DNA of 31,739 nt from an uncultured Collinsella sp. (GTDB lineage: Bacteria > Actinomycetota > Coriobacteriia > Coriobacteriales > Coriobacteriaceae), in contig CAKUFD010000015.1 of assembly GCA_934647195.1 (NCBI GenBank), forward strand, positions 1 through 31,739. The letters run 5' to 3'. Each line of letters opens with the position of its first letter. Position 1 is the stretch's first letter. Positions 1 through 7,698 of the stretch are shown here, in pieces. A program made the position numbers and the translations under genes. The notes under the pieces were generated by a model that had not been told where the DNA came from, did not search any database, and worked only from the letters and a program-made list of their open reading frames with translations.

Positions 1-47
1 TAGCGCAACTTATAGGTGCTGCGCCATTTAATTCGCGCCGTCTTCAT
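1..47 (-). CDS. Partial phage ORF, N-terminus only
   Basis: An ATG at 47 follows a strong ribosome binding site (GGAGGT, five bases upstream) and opens a basic N-terminus (MKTARIKWRSTYKLR) that runs off the left edge. It would be the next gene of the leftward prophage operon. Only 15 codons are visible, so no function can be given and even its reality rests on the ribosome binding site. Confidence 0.35.
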   Translation of the reverse strand, partial: MKTARIKWRSTYKLR

Positions 48-94
48 CAAGCACCTCCGCTCCGCACATGGGGCAATGCGATTTGGGTTGCCAT

Positions 95-382
95 TTAATC
101 CTCCTCGCTTACGACAATGCCGCCTTGGATAATCACGCGCTTGCCTTGGGAATCGTCAAAGAAAAACTCTTGGTCGTTCGATTCAATGTCGAACTTGCCG
201 TGCCAGCTCTTGATCTCCTTGCCCGTGTTGTCGTAAAGCGTGACGGTCCGCTCAAGCCCACCGTTGACATCGCTGCTAACGGTCTTCATACTTCGTGAGC
301 AAGACGCGCAGCCATACAGGCCGCATAGAGCGACAACGCCGACAGTAGCCAGCCCAGCAGTTACAGATTTTCGAATATTCAT
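95..382 (-). CDS. Phage-encoded small lipoprotein
   Basis: 95 residues. A basic start (NIRK) is followed by a hydrophobic stretch to about residue 24 and a lipobox-like LYGC with Cys25 as the likely lipidated residue. The mature part is short and polar and has no domain I recognise. It would be a membrane-anchored surface protein of the prophage. Short lipoproteins in temperate phages sometimes act in superinfection exclusion, but nothing here proves that. The start lies directly after the stop of the upstream gene, whose last codons (for EED) supply the ribosome binding site GAGGAGG. Confidence 0.65.
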   Translation of the reverse strand: MNIRKSVTAGLATVGVVALCGLYGCASCSRSMKTVSSDVNGGLERTVTLYDNTGKEIKSWHGKFDIESNDQEFFFDDSQGKRVIIQGGIVVSEED

Positions 383-673
383 TTAATCCTCCTCGGTTTC
401 GATTGCATCTAGCTTTCCAGACAGCCACAGGCACATCGCCGCGCAAAGTACCGTTACCACTGCGAGGTCGTATTCCGCATCTGTAACGCACTTTGCATTA
501 CGTCGTTTCGCGTCGGCGTTGGTACCGAACGGCTGCACCATGGCTGTTCCAATCGTTTGGAGCGCGTCTTTCATTGCCTGCTTATCGGCAGCACTGAAAC
601 CGCCTTTCCATGTTGAGAGCGTGAGCATGGCTTCGAGCAGCGGGCTATGGCCGAAATTGACTAGCTCATGCAT
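383..673 (-). CDS. Hypothetical phage protein
   Basis: 96 residues, of unknown function. A hydrophobic stretch near residues 71-86 (LAVVTVLCAAMCLWLS) could be a membrane helix or a buried helix. The ATG at 673 has AAGGA seven bases upstream and overlaps the end of the upstream zinc-ribbon gene by 13 bases, so the two are probably translationally coupled. Its last codons form the ribosome binding site of the next gene. I do not recognise the family. Confidence 0.6.
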   Translation of the reverse strand: MHELVNFGHSPLLEAMLTLSTWKGGFSAADKQAMKDALQTIGTAMVQPFGTNADAKRRNAKCVTDAEYDLAVVTVLCAAMCLWLSGKLDAIETEED

Positions 674-1116
674 TTTTGATCCTTCTGTTCTTTCAACTTC
701 TGCTCGCGGTAGCGCATGAGCTTCCGCCGCTTGCGCGCCAATCTGATTCGCTCAGCGTTTTCCTTGTGATACACTGCGCCTTTCGCAAGAATCGCTTCTC
801 GGTTGCGCTCGTAGTACCTCTTGCCGGTGTCGCGTCTTCTCTTGCGGTACTCAGGGTCTTCCGCGTACCGCTTGCGCCGTTTCGCATTTATTCGCTCGCG
901 GTTCGCGGTATCCCATTCGCGCTTTTTCTCACGATAACGCGCGATTTGTTCAGGTGTCGTGGTTGCCTTTTCCTCCGGCAGCTTGAAGAGCCATTTGCAC
1001 ATCTTCGCCTCCACGCCGCACTCAGGGCAGCGCCAGAGCTGCGCGTATCCCTGGCCCGTCCCAGCCACGTGCTCAGGCTTCACGCGATGCAGGCACTTGG
1101 GGCAAACGTCGCGCAT
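661..1116 (-). CDS. Zinc-ribbon phage protein with long basic helix
   Basis: 151 residues. The N-terminus carries two knuckles, CPKC (residues 5-8) and CPEC (about 31-34), typical of a four-cysteine zinc ribbon. The rest, from about residue 55, is a very Arg/Lys-rich charged helix with repeated YxxxxREkxR-like units (YREKKREW, YAEDPEYRKRRR, YYERNREA). This resembles the repeat-rich arms of phage HNH-like or DNA-binding proteins, but no HNH catalytic motif is visible. A nucleic-acid-binding role is inferred. ATG 1116 is preferred to the TTG at 1125 because AGGAG lies nine bases upstream of it. It starts one base after the dut stop codon. Confidence 0.65.
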   Translation of the reverse strand: MRDVCPKCLHRVKPEHVAGTGQGYAQLWRCPECGVEAKMCKWLFKLPEEKATTTPEQIARYREKKREWDTANRERINAKRRKRYAEDPEYRKRRRDTGKRYYERNREAILAKGAVYHKENAERIRLARKRRKLMRYREQKLKEQKDQKCMS

Positions 1117-1117
1117 G

Positions 1118-1588
1118 TTAATCAACTCCTGTGGAGCCGTAGCCGTTTGCCCCGCGCTCGGATTCGTTCAGCTCGTCCACCTGAATATATGAGCACGTTG
1201 CAAACGGAACGATCACTAGTTGGCACACGCGGCCACCTGGATGCACCGTATAGGGCTTATCGCCAAGGTTGATGAGCTTCGCGCGGATTCGCCCACGGTA
1301 CCCGGAATCGATAACGCCAACACCGTTCGCTAGGCAAACGTTGTGCTTCATCCCCATGCCGCTTCGCGCGAACTGAAGGCCAACGTAGCCGTTCGGAATC
1401 TCGACGCAGACGCCCGTGTCAATCCATACGGATTCGTGCGGCCAAATCGTCAGGGCGTCGGGAATGTCTGCGCGCAAATCAGCGCCCGCGTCTCCTGCAT
1501 GGGCGTATTTAGGCAACTTGTCCCCGGGGCATTTACAACGTATCTCAAGTGGGTTGTTTATAGCGTTGAAATCGTTACTGTTGCGCAT
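1118..1588 (-). CDS. dut: dUTP diphosphatase (dUTPase), phage
   Basis: 156 residues, the normal length for a trimeric dUTPase, which hydrolyses dUTP to dUMP and PPi and keeps uracil out of replicating DNA. All five family motifs are visible: I AGADLRA (34-40), II ARSGMGMKH (74-82), III GVIDSGYRGRI (91-101, with the catalytic Asp94), IV GGRVCQLVIVP (118-128) and V RGANGYGSTG (145-154). Motif II has Ala for the usual Pro, and motif IV has Gly for the usual Asp. It lies within the phage replication operon, as expected for a nucleotide-pool enzyme. Confidence 0.93.
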   Translation of the reverse strand: MRNSNDFNAINNPLEIRCKCPGDKLPKYAHAGDAGADLRADIPDALTIWPHESVWIDTGVCVEIPNGYVGLQFARSGMGMKHNVCLANGVGVIDSGYRGRIRAKLINLGDKPYTVHPGGRVCQLVIVPFATCSYIQVDELNESERGANGYGSTGVD

Positions 1589-1603
1589 TTTTAATAGCCC
1601 CCA

Positions 1604-1909
1604 CTATTGCAGCTTGAGCAGGTCGACCGACACGGCCTTCAGGCTCTTCTCGATTTCTTTCGCGCGTGCCAGCGCGTCCACGAGGTCTACAGCTTCGCCG
1701 TCATCCTCGCGCAGCACCAGCTCGTAGACGGCAAGCAGAGCAGCCCTCAGCGTTTGATAGAACTTCCCGCAGTTGAACCATTTCGCCGTCTTATCAGCAC
1801 TTTTTCTGCTTCCGCTATCAGGGCTTGGCTCACGCCATTGCTGCAATTCCCAATTGCGCGAATCGCGTCTGTAGAGCCTGTATCCGTACCCAAGATTGAT
1901 AATCTTCAT
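1604..1909 (-). CDS. Hypothetical phage protein
   Basis: 101 residues, start ATG 1909 with GGAAGGA upstream. The N-terminus (INLGYGYRLYRRDSRNWELQQW) looks like a beta-hairpin with many aromatic residues, and the C-terminal half is helical and acidic. Small phage proteins of this style recur in replication operons, but I cannot assign a family. A short similar string (VGLGYKVYRAVW) can be read in the gap just upstream on the same strand, possibly the remnant of a duplicated copy. Confidence 0.6.
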   Translation of the reverse strand: MKIINLGYGYRLYRRDSRNWELQQWREPSPDSGSRKSADKTAKWFNCGKFYQTLRAALLAVYELVLREDDGEAVDLVDALARAKEIEKSLKAVSVDLLKLQ

Positions 1910-2052
1910 TTTTTGTCCTTCCTATTGCTTTAGATTTGCCATTCTCGCCGTCTCAGCTCGTCCAGACGGCCCGATAAACCTTGTACCCTAGTCCGACTAG
2001 GGGCAAGGCCTCAAAAGGCCGTCACGGGCGGATGAAAGCTCTTAAAACGGAT
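1910..2052. other. Intergenic gap with 17-bp palindrome
   Basis: No convincing gene. A near-perfect palindrome, CCCTAGTC-C-GACTAGGG, lies at 1986-2002, followed by a smaller GGCC/GGCC hairpin. Ending at 1953 on the minus strand, a reading frame of about 17-22 codons without a good start spells VGLGYKVYRAVW, which resembles the start of the 1604-1909 protein. Confidence 0.5.
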
Positions 2053-2328
2053 TCACTCGCCGCGCGCCCTGCCGTGAATCAAGTCAAGCTCGCCAGGCTC
2101 CACGCTCTTCGCGCCGCTCGTCGGGTTGCTCACCACGACGCGCATACCGCCGGGATTGAGCGCCCGAACCCTCAAAAGCCCTGCTTGGCGGTCGTTTTTG
2201 AGCATCACGGTATCGCCAACGTTGATGTGCCGCCCGTCCGCGTAGCGGAAACCGGCCCGGCGTTTGACCTCGTTGACCGCATCGAACAGCTCCACGCGGT
2301 CATGCGTCCTGAAATCGAAATTACCCAC
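2053..2328 (-). CDS. Hypothetical phage protein, probable small beta-barrel fold
   Basis: 91 residues from a GTG start at 2328. The start is chosen because GGAAGGA lies about seven bases upstream and the GTG overlaps the end of the upstream gene, a normal coupling. The longer ATG frames have a low-complexity Arg-rich start that is a shadow of the neighbouring gene. The sequence (INVGDTVMLKNDRQAGLLRVRAL, then SVEPGELDLI) reads like a small KOW- or SH3-like beta barrel. Function unknown. Confidence 0.55.
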   Translation of the reverse strand: MGNFDFRTHDRVELFDAVNEVKRRAGFRYADGRHINVGDTVMLKNDRQAGLLRVRALNPGGMRVVVSNPTSGAKSVEPGELDLIHGRARGE

Positions 2329-2563
2329 GGTTCCAATCCTTCCACTCGGCGCACGCATGCGCCTCCTCGTCCACCAGCGCATCGACGGCAGCGCGGCAGA
2401 TGTCCGCGCAAGACCTGATGTCACGCCCGGCATTCATCGAGCGGAACACGTTGACCTGGCACACGCCGCACGTGTGGTATCCGTCCGTGACGAAATACGC
2501 GCAGCCGCCGCACGTCCTCGCGTCGCGCGCATCGTCGATTCCGAACCGCTCCAGTCCGTTCAT
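2321..2563 (-). CDS. Small Cys-rich phage protein
   Basis: 80 residues from ATG 2563, with AGGAG eight bases upstream (a GTG at 2572 is too close to it). CGGC and CGVC pairs about eleven residues apart, plus two more cysteines later, suggest a structural zinc site. It is the first gene downstream (leftward) of the candidate replication origin. Function unknown, with nucleic-acid or protein binding as the natural guess for such a knuckle. Confidence 0.6.
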   Translation of the reverse strand: MNGLERFGIDDARDARTCGGCAYFVTDGYHTCGVCQVNVFRSMNAGRDIRSCADICRAAVDALVDEEAHACAEWKDWNRG

Positions 2564-2595
2564 CGCGATCACTCCTATTCGGTTTTTGGGTTTGG

Positions 2596-2873
2596 GAAAA
2601 TGCGTCTGTCACGTTGTCACGCTTCTACGCGCGCGTTTTTTTATATTTCTATATTCAATTTTTTTCCTAGAGAGGAGAAAGTTGGCGCGGAATCGAACGT
2701 GACAACGTGACACTTGGTATCTGACCTGCGAAAACATGTGTCACGTTTGAGTTTTTCAGAACGTGACAAATCGCCGTCAAACGTGACAAATAGCGAACAC
2801 ACGTACTGTTTTCGCGGAATTGGCGGGACGGACAGACTTGCTTTCGAGCGTTTCATCGTGTCCAAACGTGACA
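2596..2873. other. Candidate phage replication origin: iterons plus AT-rich tract
   Basis: Eight copies of a 9-bp motif AACGTGACA or its complement TGTCACGTT occur here. Forward copies are at 2696-2704, 2704-2712, 2760-2768, 2780-2788 and 2865-2873. Reverse copies are at 2607-2615, 2615-2623 (two mismatches) and 2739-2747. Between the left pair and the right group lies a 32-base tract (2636-2667) that is almost pure A/T, such as a DNA unwinding element. The last two copies lie inside the 3' end of the primase-helicase gene. Iterons beside a duplex-opening tract and next to the initiator gene are the standard layout of P4-type and plasmid origins. Confidence 0.65.
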
Positions 2874-4948
2874 CTCTCTTTAACCTTTGCCGTCCATGTT
2901 CTGCGGGCGTAAGGTGAGCGCTCGCCGCTGTCCTCACACCATCTCTTATAGGTGTCGTAGACGCTCGCAACGCTCCTGCCGTTGAGCCATTCGCCTGTAA
3001 TCGCGCAGTCGGCAATCCAGCGCGCCACGCTGTCATTGTCCTGCTTAACCTTCTCCACCTCTGCCACCATGTCGGGGATAGGCGTGAGCGTCCCGCGCCG
3101 AATCAAGTCACCAAGCGCCATGAGGCCAAGCAGCGCGCCGCGCTCTAGCACTTCCTGCTGCTTCAGCTCCTGCGAGATATTGGGGTCATAGTCCGGCATG
3201 CCCGGCGAGAATCTTTTGCGGAACGGGATGAAGGCCAAGCGTCTAAAAACGCCGTCCGTGGTGTCTGAAAGACGTGGAACGGCATTCATCGAGAAGACCA
3301 TGCTTGCGCTTGGGCGGAATTCAAAGCCCTCGCCGTTTTTCACGTCGGTGAAAATCGAATCGCCCGTGACGATCTTCTTAAACATCGACAGTTCATCGCC
3401 GCGCAAAAATCCATCCGGAATATCATCGCCAAGATTTGCCAGCTTGCCGACCACGCGCGAGGCGTTGAAGCGCTGTCCAAGCGTGGCGATGTCAAGGCTC
3501 GACACGTTCTCAACGCCGAGTATCGAGCGCAACCAGTTGAGGTATGTTGACTTGCCGTTGCTCGCCTTGCCGCTCGCGCCGCCCGCCCTGCCTATGAGCA
3601 TGGGCGATTGGCTGAGTACGCGCCGTGAGCACATGCAAGCTCCTATTACCTCCTTCATCGCCTGCAGCGTGTCCTCATCGCCGTTGCTGATGGATTCCAA
3701 GAACTCGTCTGCTTTATTACGGGGGGCATCCATGTTCAGCGCCACGGGCAATTGGGCGATAATAAACATCTCGGGGGTGGGTTCAATAATTTCATCTTTC
3801 AGAACGTCGTAGGTGCAGTTGGAGAACTGGACGTAATAGCCGCCGTCGAAAGCCCTATCGCTCGTGACAGATGGGGCCTTGTCCATGATGTAGCTAACGA
3901 CCTCGCTCTTATCCTGCTTCTTCGCATCGTCCACCAAATCGAGCACGCAGCGATTGATGGCGCGAGGCCCGAAATCCCAGCGCTTGCCCGTCCAGACAGC
4001 GGGCGCGCCGTCGATGATTCGCGCGAGGTTGTTTTTAATGACCTCCTGTGCAACCTTGTTTGTGAGGATTCCGCCGCGCGGCCCTCGCAGCCCTGCCGCG
4101 TCGGCGGGCTTCTTCCCCGGCGCCCCCACGGTCTTGCCGTCGCTATCGCTAACGCCGCTCCCCTGCTCGTACTTGCATGCGCTCTTACAAATGCGCTCGA
4201 TGTCAGATGAATCCATAGGCGGTTTGCAGAGCATAGCGTTAGCGCCTGCGACCGTCGTTAGAATCTCATCATCTGAGCGCCCGATGCTTCGCAAGTGTGA
4301 GGCGTACTTAAAGAGGATGTTGTCGCGCTCGCCCTTTTTGATCGCGTCGGGAAGTTTGAACTTGCCGTTTTCCTTGCGCGCGCCCTCCTCGCTACCTCCG
4401 TTGCGCTGGATGTAATCGAGGAAATCGTAGACGTTGGAATCGGCACTGGCGATTCCAACGTCTTCAGGCGATGCCCACCATTCGTAACTGCCACCACAGG
4501 GATGGATGGACGGGGGCGCGATGATATATGATCCATCGCATCGCACGTCTACGCCAAGCTCGGTATTGGACGTGGGGCGAATGTTGTTGCGGTCTGTGCG
4601 GAAAAGGTAGTGCCTGCCGCCGCTACCCGTGATAGCCGTTGCCGTCTCCGGCAATTCCCCGTGCTCGGTTTCCCATTGTTTAAGCGTGGCGAGGCCGTTC
4701 TTCTCGTCGCTAACGTCGAAATCGAGTACAAGCAGCCCGCCAGATGGAGCGCCGCACGTGATTCCGATATTCGAGGTTGGATGTTGCGACCAGTGGATAA
4801 TCACGTGCTCAGGGTTATCCGTCCAGTCGTTCAGGCCGTGCGGTGTGGCCGGTCTCTTGTCCCTCTCACGGCACGGGAAGACAGCGAAACCGGCGCGAAC
4901 GTATTCAAGCGCCGCCCTTCCTAGAGCTGAAAGATTCGATTCGTCCAT
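2777..4948 (-). CDS. Phage primase-polymerase/SF3 helicase (replication initiator)
   Basis: 723 residues from ATG 4948, which overlaps the upstream stop by one base (TAATG). The N-terminal 200 residues are a bifunctional primase-polymerase domain: LVLDFDV (73-79) carries the metal-binding acidic pair and GSGGRHYLF (108-116) the HxF-type motif. A linker leads to a D5/P4-type superfamily 3 helicase with Walker A GKASNGKS (460-467) and a Walker B-like LANLGDDI (503-510). The C-terminus has a small helical domain. Such proteins melt the origin, unwind and prime phage DNA. The gene runs into the iteron cluster that is probably its own origin. Confidence 0.88.
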   Translation of the reverse strand: MDESNLSALGRAALEYVRAGFAVFPCRERDKRPATPHGLNDWTDNPEHVIIHWSQHPTSNIGITCGAPSGGLLVLDFDVSDEKNGLATLKQWETEHGELPETATAITGSGGRHYLFRTDRNNIRPTSNTELGVDVRCDGSYIIAPPSIHPCGGSYEWWASPEDVGIASADSNVYDFLDYIQRNGGSEEGARKENGKFKLPDAIKKGERDNILFKYASHLRSIGRSDDEILTTVAGANAMLCKPPMDSSDIERICKSACKYEQGSGVSDSDGKTVGAPGKKPADAAGLRGPRGGILTNKVAQEVIKNNLARIIDGAPAVWTGKRWDFGPRAINRCVLDLVDDAKKQDKSEVVSYIMDKAPSVTSDRAFDGGYYVQFSNCTYDVLKDEIIEPTPEMFIIAQLPVALNMDAPRNKADEFLESISNGDEDTLQAMKEVIGACMCSRRVLSQSPMLIGRAGGASGKASNGKSTYLNWLRSILGVENVSSLDIATLGQRFNASRVVGKLANLGDDIPDGFLRGDELSMFKKIVTGDSIFTDVKNGEGFEFRPSASMVFSMNAVPRLSDTTDGVFRRLAFIPFRKRFSPGMPDYDPNISQELKQQEVLERGALLGLMALGDLIRRGTLTPIPDMVAEVEKVKQDNDSVARWIADCAITGEWLNGRSVASVYDTYKRWCEDSGERSPYARRTWTAKVKESVTFGHDETLESKSVRPANSAKTVRVFAICHV

Positions 4949-5463
4949 TATTGCTTGTACTTCACCCCCAAAATCTCGCATATCCGGCGCGCCGTGTCCC
5001 GCTTATGGCAGAACTCGAATTGCACGCCGTGGTTTTCTTCCATTCGTTCGATGATTCTTGCAACCGTGTTGCCGTTCATCGGCTTTGTTCGGTACTTGAC
5101 GCATTTGCTGCTCTTCTCGAACGGGTTGCATTTCCGGCAACGTCGGCAAACATAGCTTTTCCAAGCGCAGAGCTTCTTGCGATCGTTGTACTCTGGATGC
5201 TCCTCGATAAGGATAATCAGGCGGTAGCCCTCGGCGCGCGCCTTGTCGCACTCCCGCGCGAAACGTGCGTGCTGCTTGCCGAGATTCCCCGCCACCTCTT
5301 GCACGTCCTTTTTCGTGTCGATAGAGATGTTTGAGCCTTCCAGCATGTAATCGCCGAAAGGTAAGGCAGCGGCCCTAGGCGCGAAATCCACGCCATGGGC
5401 CACCATCCATTTTTCTATGTGCTTGTGCTTCAGCTCCTGTTGCCGCGTATCCTCGATAATCAC
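4948..5463 (-). CDS. ERCC4-type phage nuclease
   Basis: 171 residues, GTG start at 5463. The pattern fits an ERCC4/PD-(D/E)XK nuclease: IEDTRQ (3-8), PFGDYML (35-41), SIDTKKD (47-53) and LIILIEE (about 84-90). The usual family signature is GDY, then ERK/D-x-K with following acids. A Cys-rich insert (CRRCRKC, then CVKY) could bind zinc. The family cuts branched or flapped DNA, so a recombination/repair role within the phage replication module is inferred from the neighbours: SSB-like, Sak4-like and helicase genes. Confidence 0.75.
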   Translation of the reverse strand: MIIEDTRQQELKHKHIEKWMVAHGVDFAPRAAALPFGDYMLEGSNISIDTKKDVQEVAGNLGKQHARFARECDKARAEGYRLIILIEEHPEYNDRKKLCAWKSYVCRRCRKCNPFEKSSKCVKYRTKPMNGNTVARIIERMEENHGVQFEFCHKRDTARRICEILGVKYKQ

Positions 5464-5473
5464 GGCTCACCGT

Positions 5474-6031
5474 CTAGTTGAACGGGATAGGGCCGGTGTA
5501 CGGCTGTACCGCCGGTGCTGTGGTGGTGGAGGTAGAAGCGCCGTCGTTCTTGAGCTTCTTGATGTCGCGCGCCTTAATCTTTCCGTCGCGCACGTCCTGG
5601 GCGGGGATAACCTGGCATACGGTCAGGCGCGTGCCGGTCTCGCCGTCGTTGCGCTCGTACTCCTCCTCTTGGAGGTTGATACCAAGGATTCGCCCGGCGA
5701 ACATATCCAAGCGGCCAGCATCCCACGCGGCGAACGGGTCAAAGCCGGGGTTGCTCTCCTGGATGGATTGCAAGCGGCCTTTGAGCATGCCGAGCGCCGT
5801 GTCCTTGTAGCTCAGGAAGATGTGGTGCGCGAAAGGATGCTCTTTGCCCCACTTGTCGCCGTAGAAATTGGCGTGCTCGCCCTCGGCGATGTCGAATACA
5901 AGCTCTACGTATTGCTTGGAATCGTTATCGACCATATCGACAATCTTCGCTACGTAAGGCCCGGCGGGCAGCTTCTCAAAACCGCCGTCCGTGCTCGCTT
6001 CCGTCGTTGCCCATGGGATGTTCGTGCGCAT
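5474..6031 (-). CDS. DUF669/SSB-like phage protein
   Basis: 185 residues. ATG 6031 has AAGGAG six bases upstream. The start (FEKLPAGPYVAKIVDM) and the central beta-rich part match the phage DUF669-type proteins that accompany Sak4-like recombination ATPases and are thought to bind single-stranded DNA. The tail is low-complexity (STSTTTAPAVQ) and ends in PIPFN, close to the DDDIPF tip by which SSB proteins recruit partners. The SSB-like role is inference, but the position between a nuclease and a RecA-like ATPase supports it. Confidence 0.7.
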   Translation of the reverse strand: MRTNIPWATTEASTDGGFEKLPAGPYVAKIVDMVDNDSKQYVELVFDIAEGEHANFYGDKWGKEHPFAHHIFLSYKDTALGMLKGRLQSIQESNPGFDPFAAWDAGRLDMFAGRILGINLQEEEYERNDGETGTRLTVCQVIPAQDVRDGKIKARDIKKLKNDGASTSTTTAPAVQPYTGPIPFN

Positions 6032-6252
6032 TATGCGCTCCTTTCTGCTACTGCTCGTAGCTTATTCTCAAAAAGGCGATCGCGCCTGTCGTATGCGTGC
6101 TCAACCTCGCCGAACGCAGCGCAAAGCGCGTCATAGGTTCGGTCTGCCGCCACGTCTGAATCGCAACCGCCGCTTATCAACTGCTGGTATCTTTCTTCGC
6201 AAAGCTCCATCATCCGGCCAGCTTTGCTCGGCTCAATCGCTGTCACGATCAC
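6031..6252 (-). CDS. Hypothetical phage protein
   Basis: 73 residues, mostly helical and charged. GTG 6252 overlaps the TGA of the upstream Sak4-like gene in a GTGA arrangement, and its own stop touches the next start. It is therefore tightly coupled within the recombination module. No family recognised. Confidence 0.5.
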   Translation of the reverse strand: MIVTAIEPSKAGRMMELCEERYQQLISGGCDSDVAADRTYDALCAAFGEVEHAYDRRDRLFENKLRAVAERSA

Positions 6253-6857
6253 TCGCCGCTGATGAAATCCCGGATACCCTTCTCGACCACCGCCAAATCG
6301 TTAGGCATGACGGGTTCGGAGAAGATTCCGCAGCTCTTCGCGGGCGGCTTGCCGTCCACGATGAACACGTGCTCACCGTCTGTCACCTCGGAAAGAATGC
6401 AGATGTTGACCATGCCCAGCAGGTCGATTTTCTCGTTTACCATCTTGCCCATGATTTTCGGGATGATGTTGTTGAAAGCATCTGAATCCGTGTGCATCGT
6501 GATGAAGACGATTACGTTTTCCGGTAGAGCGTTGATGAATTCAATCGTGCTGTAAACCTCGGCGGCAATTGTCTTGTAGATGCCGTATTGGTCGCGGTCG
6601 TTGATGTGATGGATGAACAAATCTGTGACGCAGTATCCGAAATCATCGACAACCACGATGCCGTAGCGCTCGCTATAAGCCTGGATGATGCCGCGCAGCT
6701 CGCCGAAATCCTTCGTGCGGGCGAACTTCACGCCGCCGCGAAAAGGCAGCATCGTCTTCTCGCACTCGATGAGGCCGTATTTATTAGCCGGAATGTTCCG
6801 CAACGAATACGTCTTTCCGCTGCCAGACGGGCCGAGAATCAAAACGGGTACTCCCAT
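6249..6857 (-). CDS. Sak4-like phage recombination ATPase (AAA_24 type)
   Basis: 202 residues. Walker A GPSGSGKT at 9-16 sits right at the N-terminus, with Walker B-type IVVVDD at 67-72 and a sensor-like VIVFITMH near 115-122. These are the features of the phage nucleotide-binding RecA-like proteins called Sak4, which with an SSB partner promote single-strand annealing. The adjacent DUF669/SSB-like gene is its usual companion. ATG 6857 follows the previous stop directly, and the ribosome binding site GGAGG lies inside the last codons of that gene. Confidence 0.82.
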   Translation of the reverse strand: MGVPVLILGPSGSGKTYSLRNIPANKYGLIECEKTMLPFRGGVKFARTKDFGELRGIIQAYSERYGIVVVDDFGYCVTDLFIHHINDRDQYGIYKTIAAEVYSTIEFINALPENVIVFITMHTDSDAFNNIIPKIMGKMVNEKIDLLGMVNICILSEVTDGEHVFIVDGKPPAKSCGIFSEPVMPNDLAVVEKGIRDFISGE

Positions 6858-7358
6858 TTATTCACCCCCTCCGATGAATCCGGCAACCGCTGCGCTAAGC
6901 TGCGCGCCCATCGCCTTAACAACCTTGTCTTTGTTGATTCGCAGCGTGGTGTTCTTGATTCTGGACGGTTCGTTGCGCTCGACCATCGCGCAGCCGTCCG
7001 GTAGCTCCCCATCTGCTACCGCAGCTTTGAGCATGATGCCGGGCTCCAACGCGATAAGGCGGTTAATCGCATCCATCCCGCCATCGCTCTCGCGGTACCA
7101 CTTGGCAAATTCCTGCGCATCTTGAATCTCGGGGAACTTCCCCTCAACGGGCTTGGTCATGACGATAGAAATCGTTCCGACTTTCTCATCGTTGAGCGAG
7201 ACCGTGCGCCTATCCGCACCGGTATCAAGGTAGAGCTTGATAGTCTCCTCATCCACCTCATCACGAATGCGCTTCTGCTCGTCCTTGCATGCCTTTATGA
7301 AAGCGTCGGCGATTGCCAGTTTCTGCACTGCCGTAAGCTCGTTACTCATCTCCATCAC
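6858..7358 (-). CDS. Hypothetical phage protein of the recombination operon
   Basis: 166 residues. The GTG at 7358 overlaps the upstream stop (GTGA), and ATG at 7355 or 7349 are alternatives. The N-terminal half is charged and helical, followed by a beta-rich part (RRTVSLNDEKVGTISIVMTK) and a Gly/Glu C-terminus. Genes of this size and position just upstream of Sak4-like ATPases are common in phages of Gram-positive hosts, but I cannot name a function. Confidence 0.6.
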   Translation of the reverse strand: MMEMSNELTAVQKLAIADAFIKACKDEQKRIRDEVDEETIKLYLDTGADRRTVSLNDEKVGTISIVMTKPVEGKFPEIQDAQEFAKWYRESDGGMDAINRLIALEPGIMLKAAVADGELPDGCAMVERNEPSRIKNTTLRINKDKVVKAMGAQLSAAVAGFIGGGE

Positions 7359-7522
7359 CGCCCGGATATAAAAAGCACCTTTTTGGCGAAAATGCCAAAA
7401 AGCACCGGCTCGAATGCGTACTCGTCTCCGTAATAGAGCTGAACAAGCTCCTGCGCCTGTGCGCGCGTCTTCACAGCCACCTGGACTTCACCAGGCGTCT
7501 CAACGATCCAAACGTATTGCAT
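7355..7522 (-). CDS. Small phage protein, 55 residues
   Basis: ATG 7522 with GGAAGGA six bases upstream opens a 55-codon frame that ends in a GTGA overlap with the next gene. The sequence begins MQYVWIVETPGEVQVAVKTR and has alternating beta-type residues, then VLFGIFAKKVLFISGR. It fills a gap in an otherwise gapless operon, has a good ribosome binding site and is in the operon direction, so it is very likely real. Function unknown. Confidence 0.65.
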   Translation of the reverse strand: MQYVWIVETPGEVQVAVKTRAQAQELVQLYYGDEYAFEPVLFGIFAKKVLFISGR

Positions 7523-7534
7523 TTTTCGTCCTTC

Positions 7535-7681
7535 CTAAAGTGACCAGAGCACAAGCGCCGCAAGCCCAACCACGACAGCCAGAGTGCAGAGCGCGCCCCA
7601 AAGAAAGCCGTAGGTAAATAGCTTGCGCTCTTTGGCGCGTCGTATCTCAATCGGTGTCGTGTAGTGCTTGCCTTGCGCCAT
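7535..7681 (-). CDS. Small phage membrane protein, 48 residues
   Basis: ATG 7681 is preceded by GGAAGGG. The 48-residue product has a basic N-terminal half (IEIRRAKERK) and then one transmembrane helix from about residue 24 to 47 (GFLWGALCTLAVVVGLAALV). A single-pass protein with its positive end inside would face N-in. Unknown role. Small early phage membrane proteins often modify host division or exclusion, but that is only a possibility here. Confidence 0.65.
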   Translation of the reverse strand: MAQGKHYTTPIEIRRAKERKLFTYGFLWGALCTLAVVVGLAALVLWSL

Positions 7682-7698
7682 GCTTTATCCCTTCCCGC

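Noticed and set aside
28..99. Zinc-knuckle-like frame (HCPMCGAEV) overlapping the end of the lipoprotein gene
   Set aside because: No usable start codon; only ATT lies near the ribosome binding site, directly adjacent to it. Kept only as a remark.
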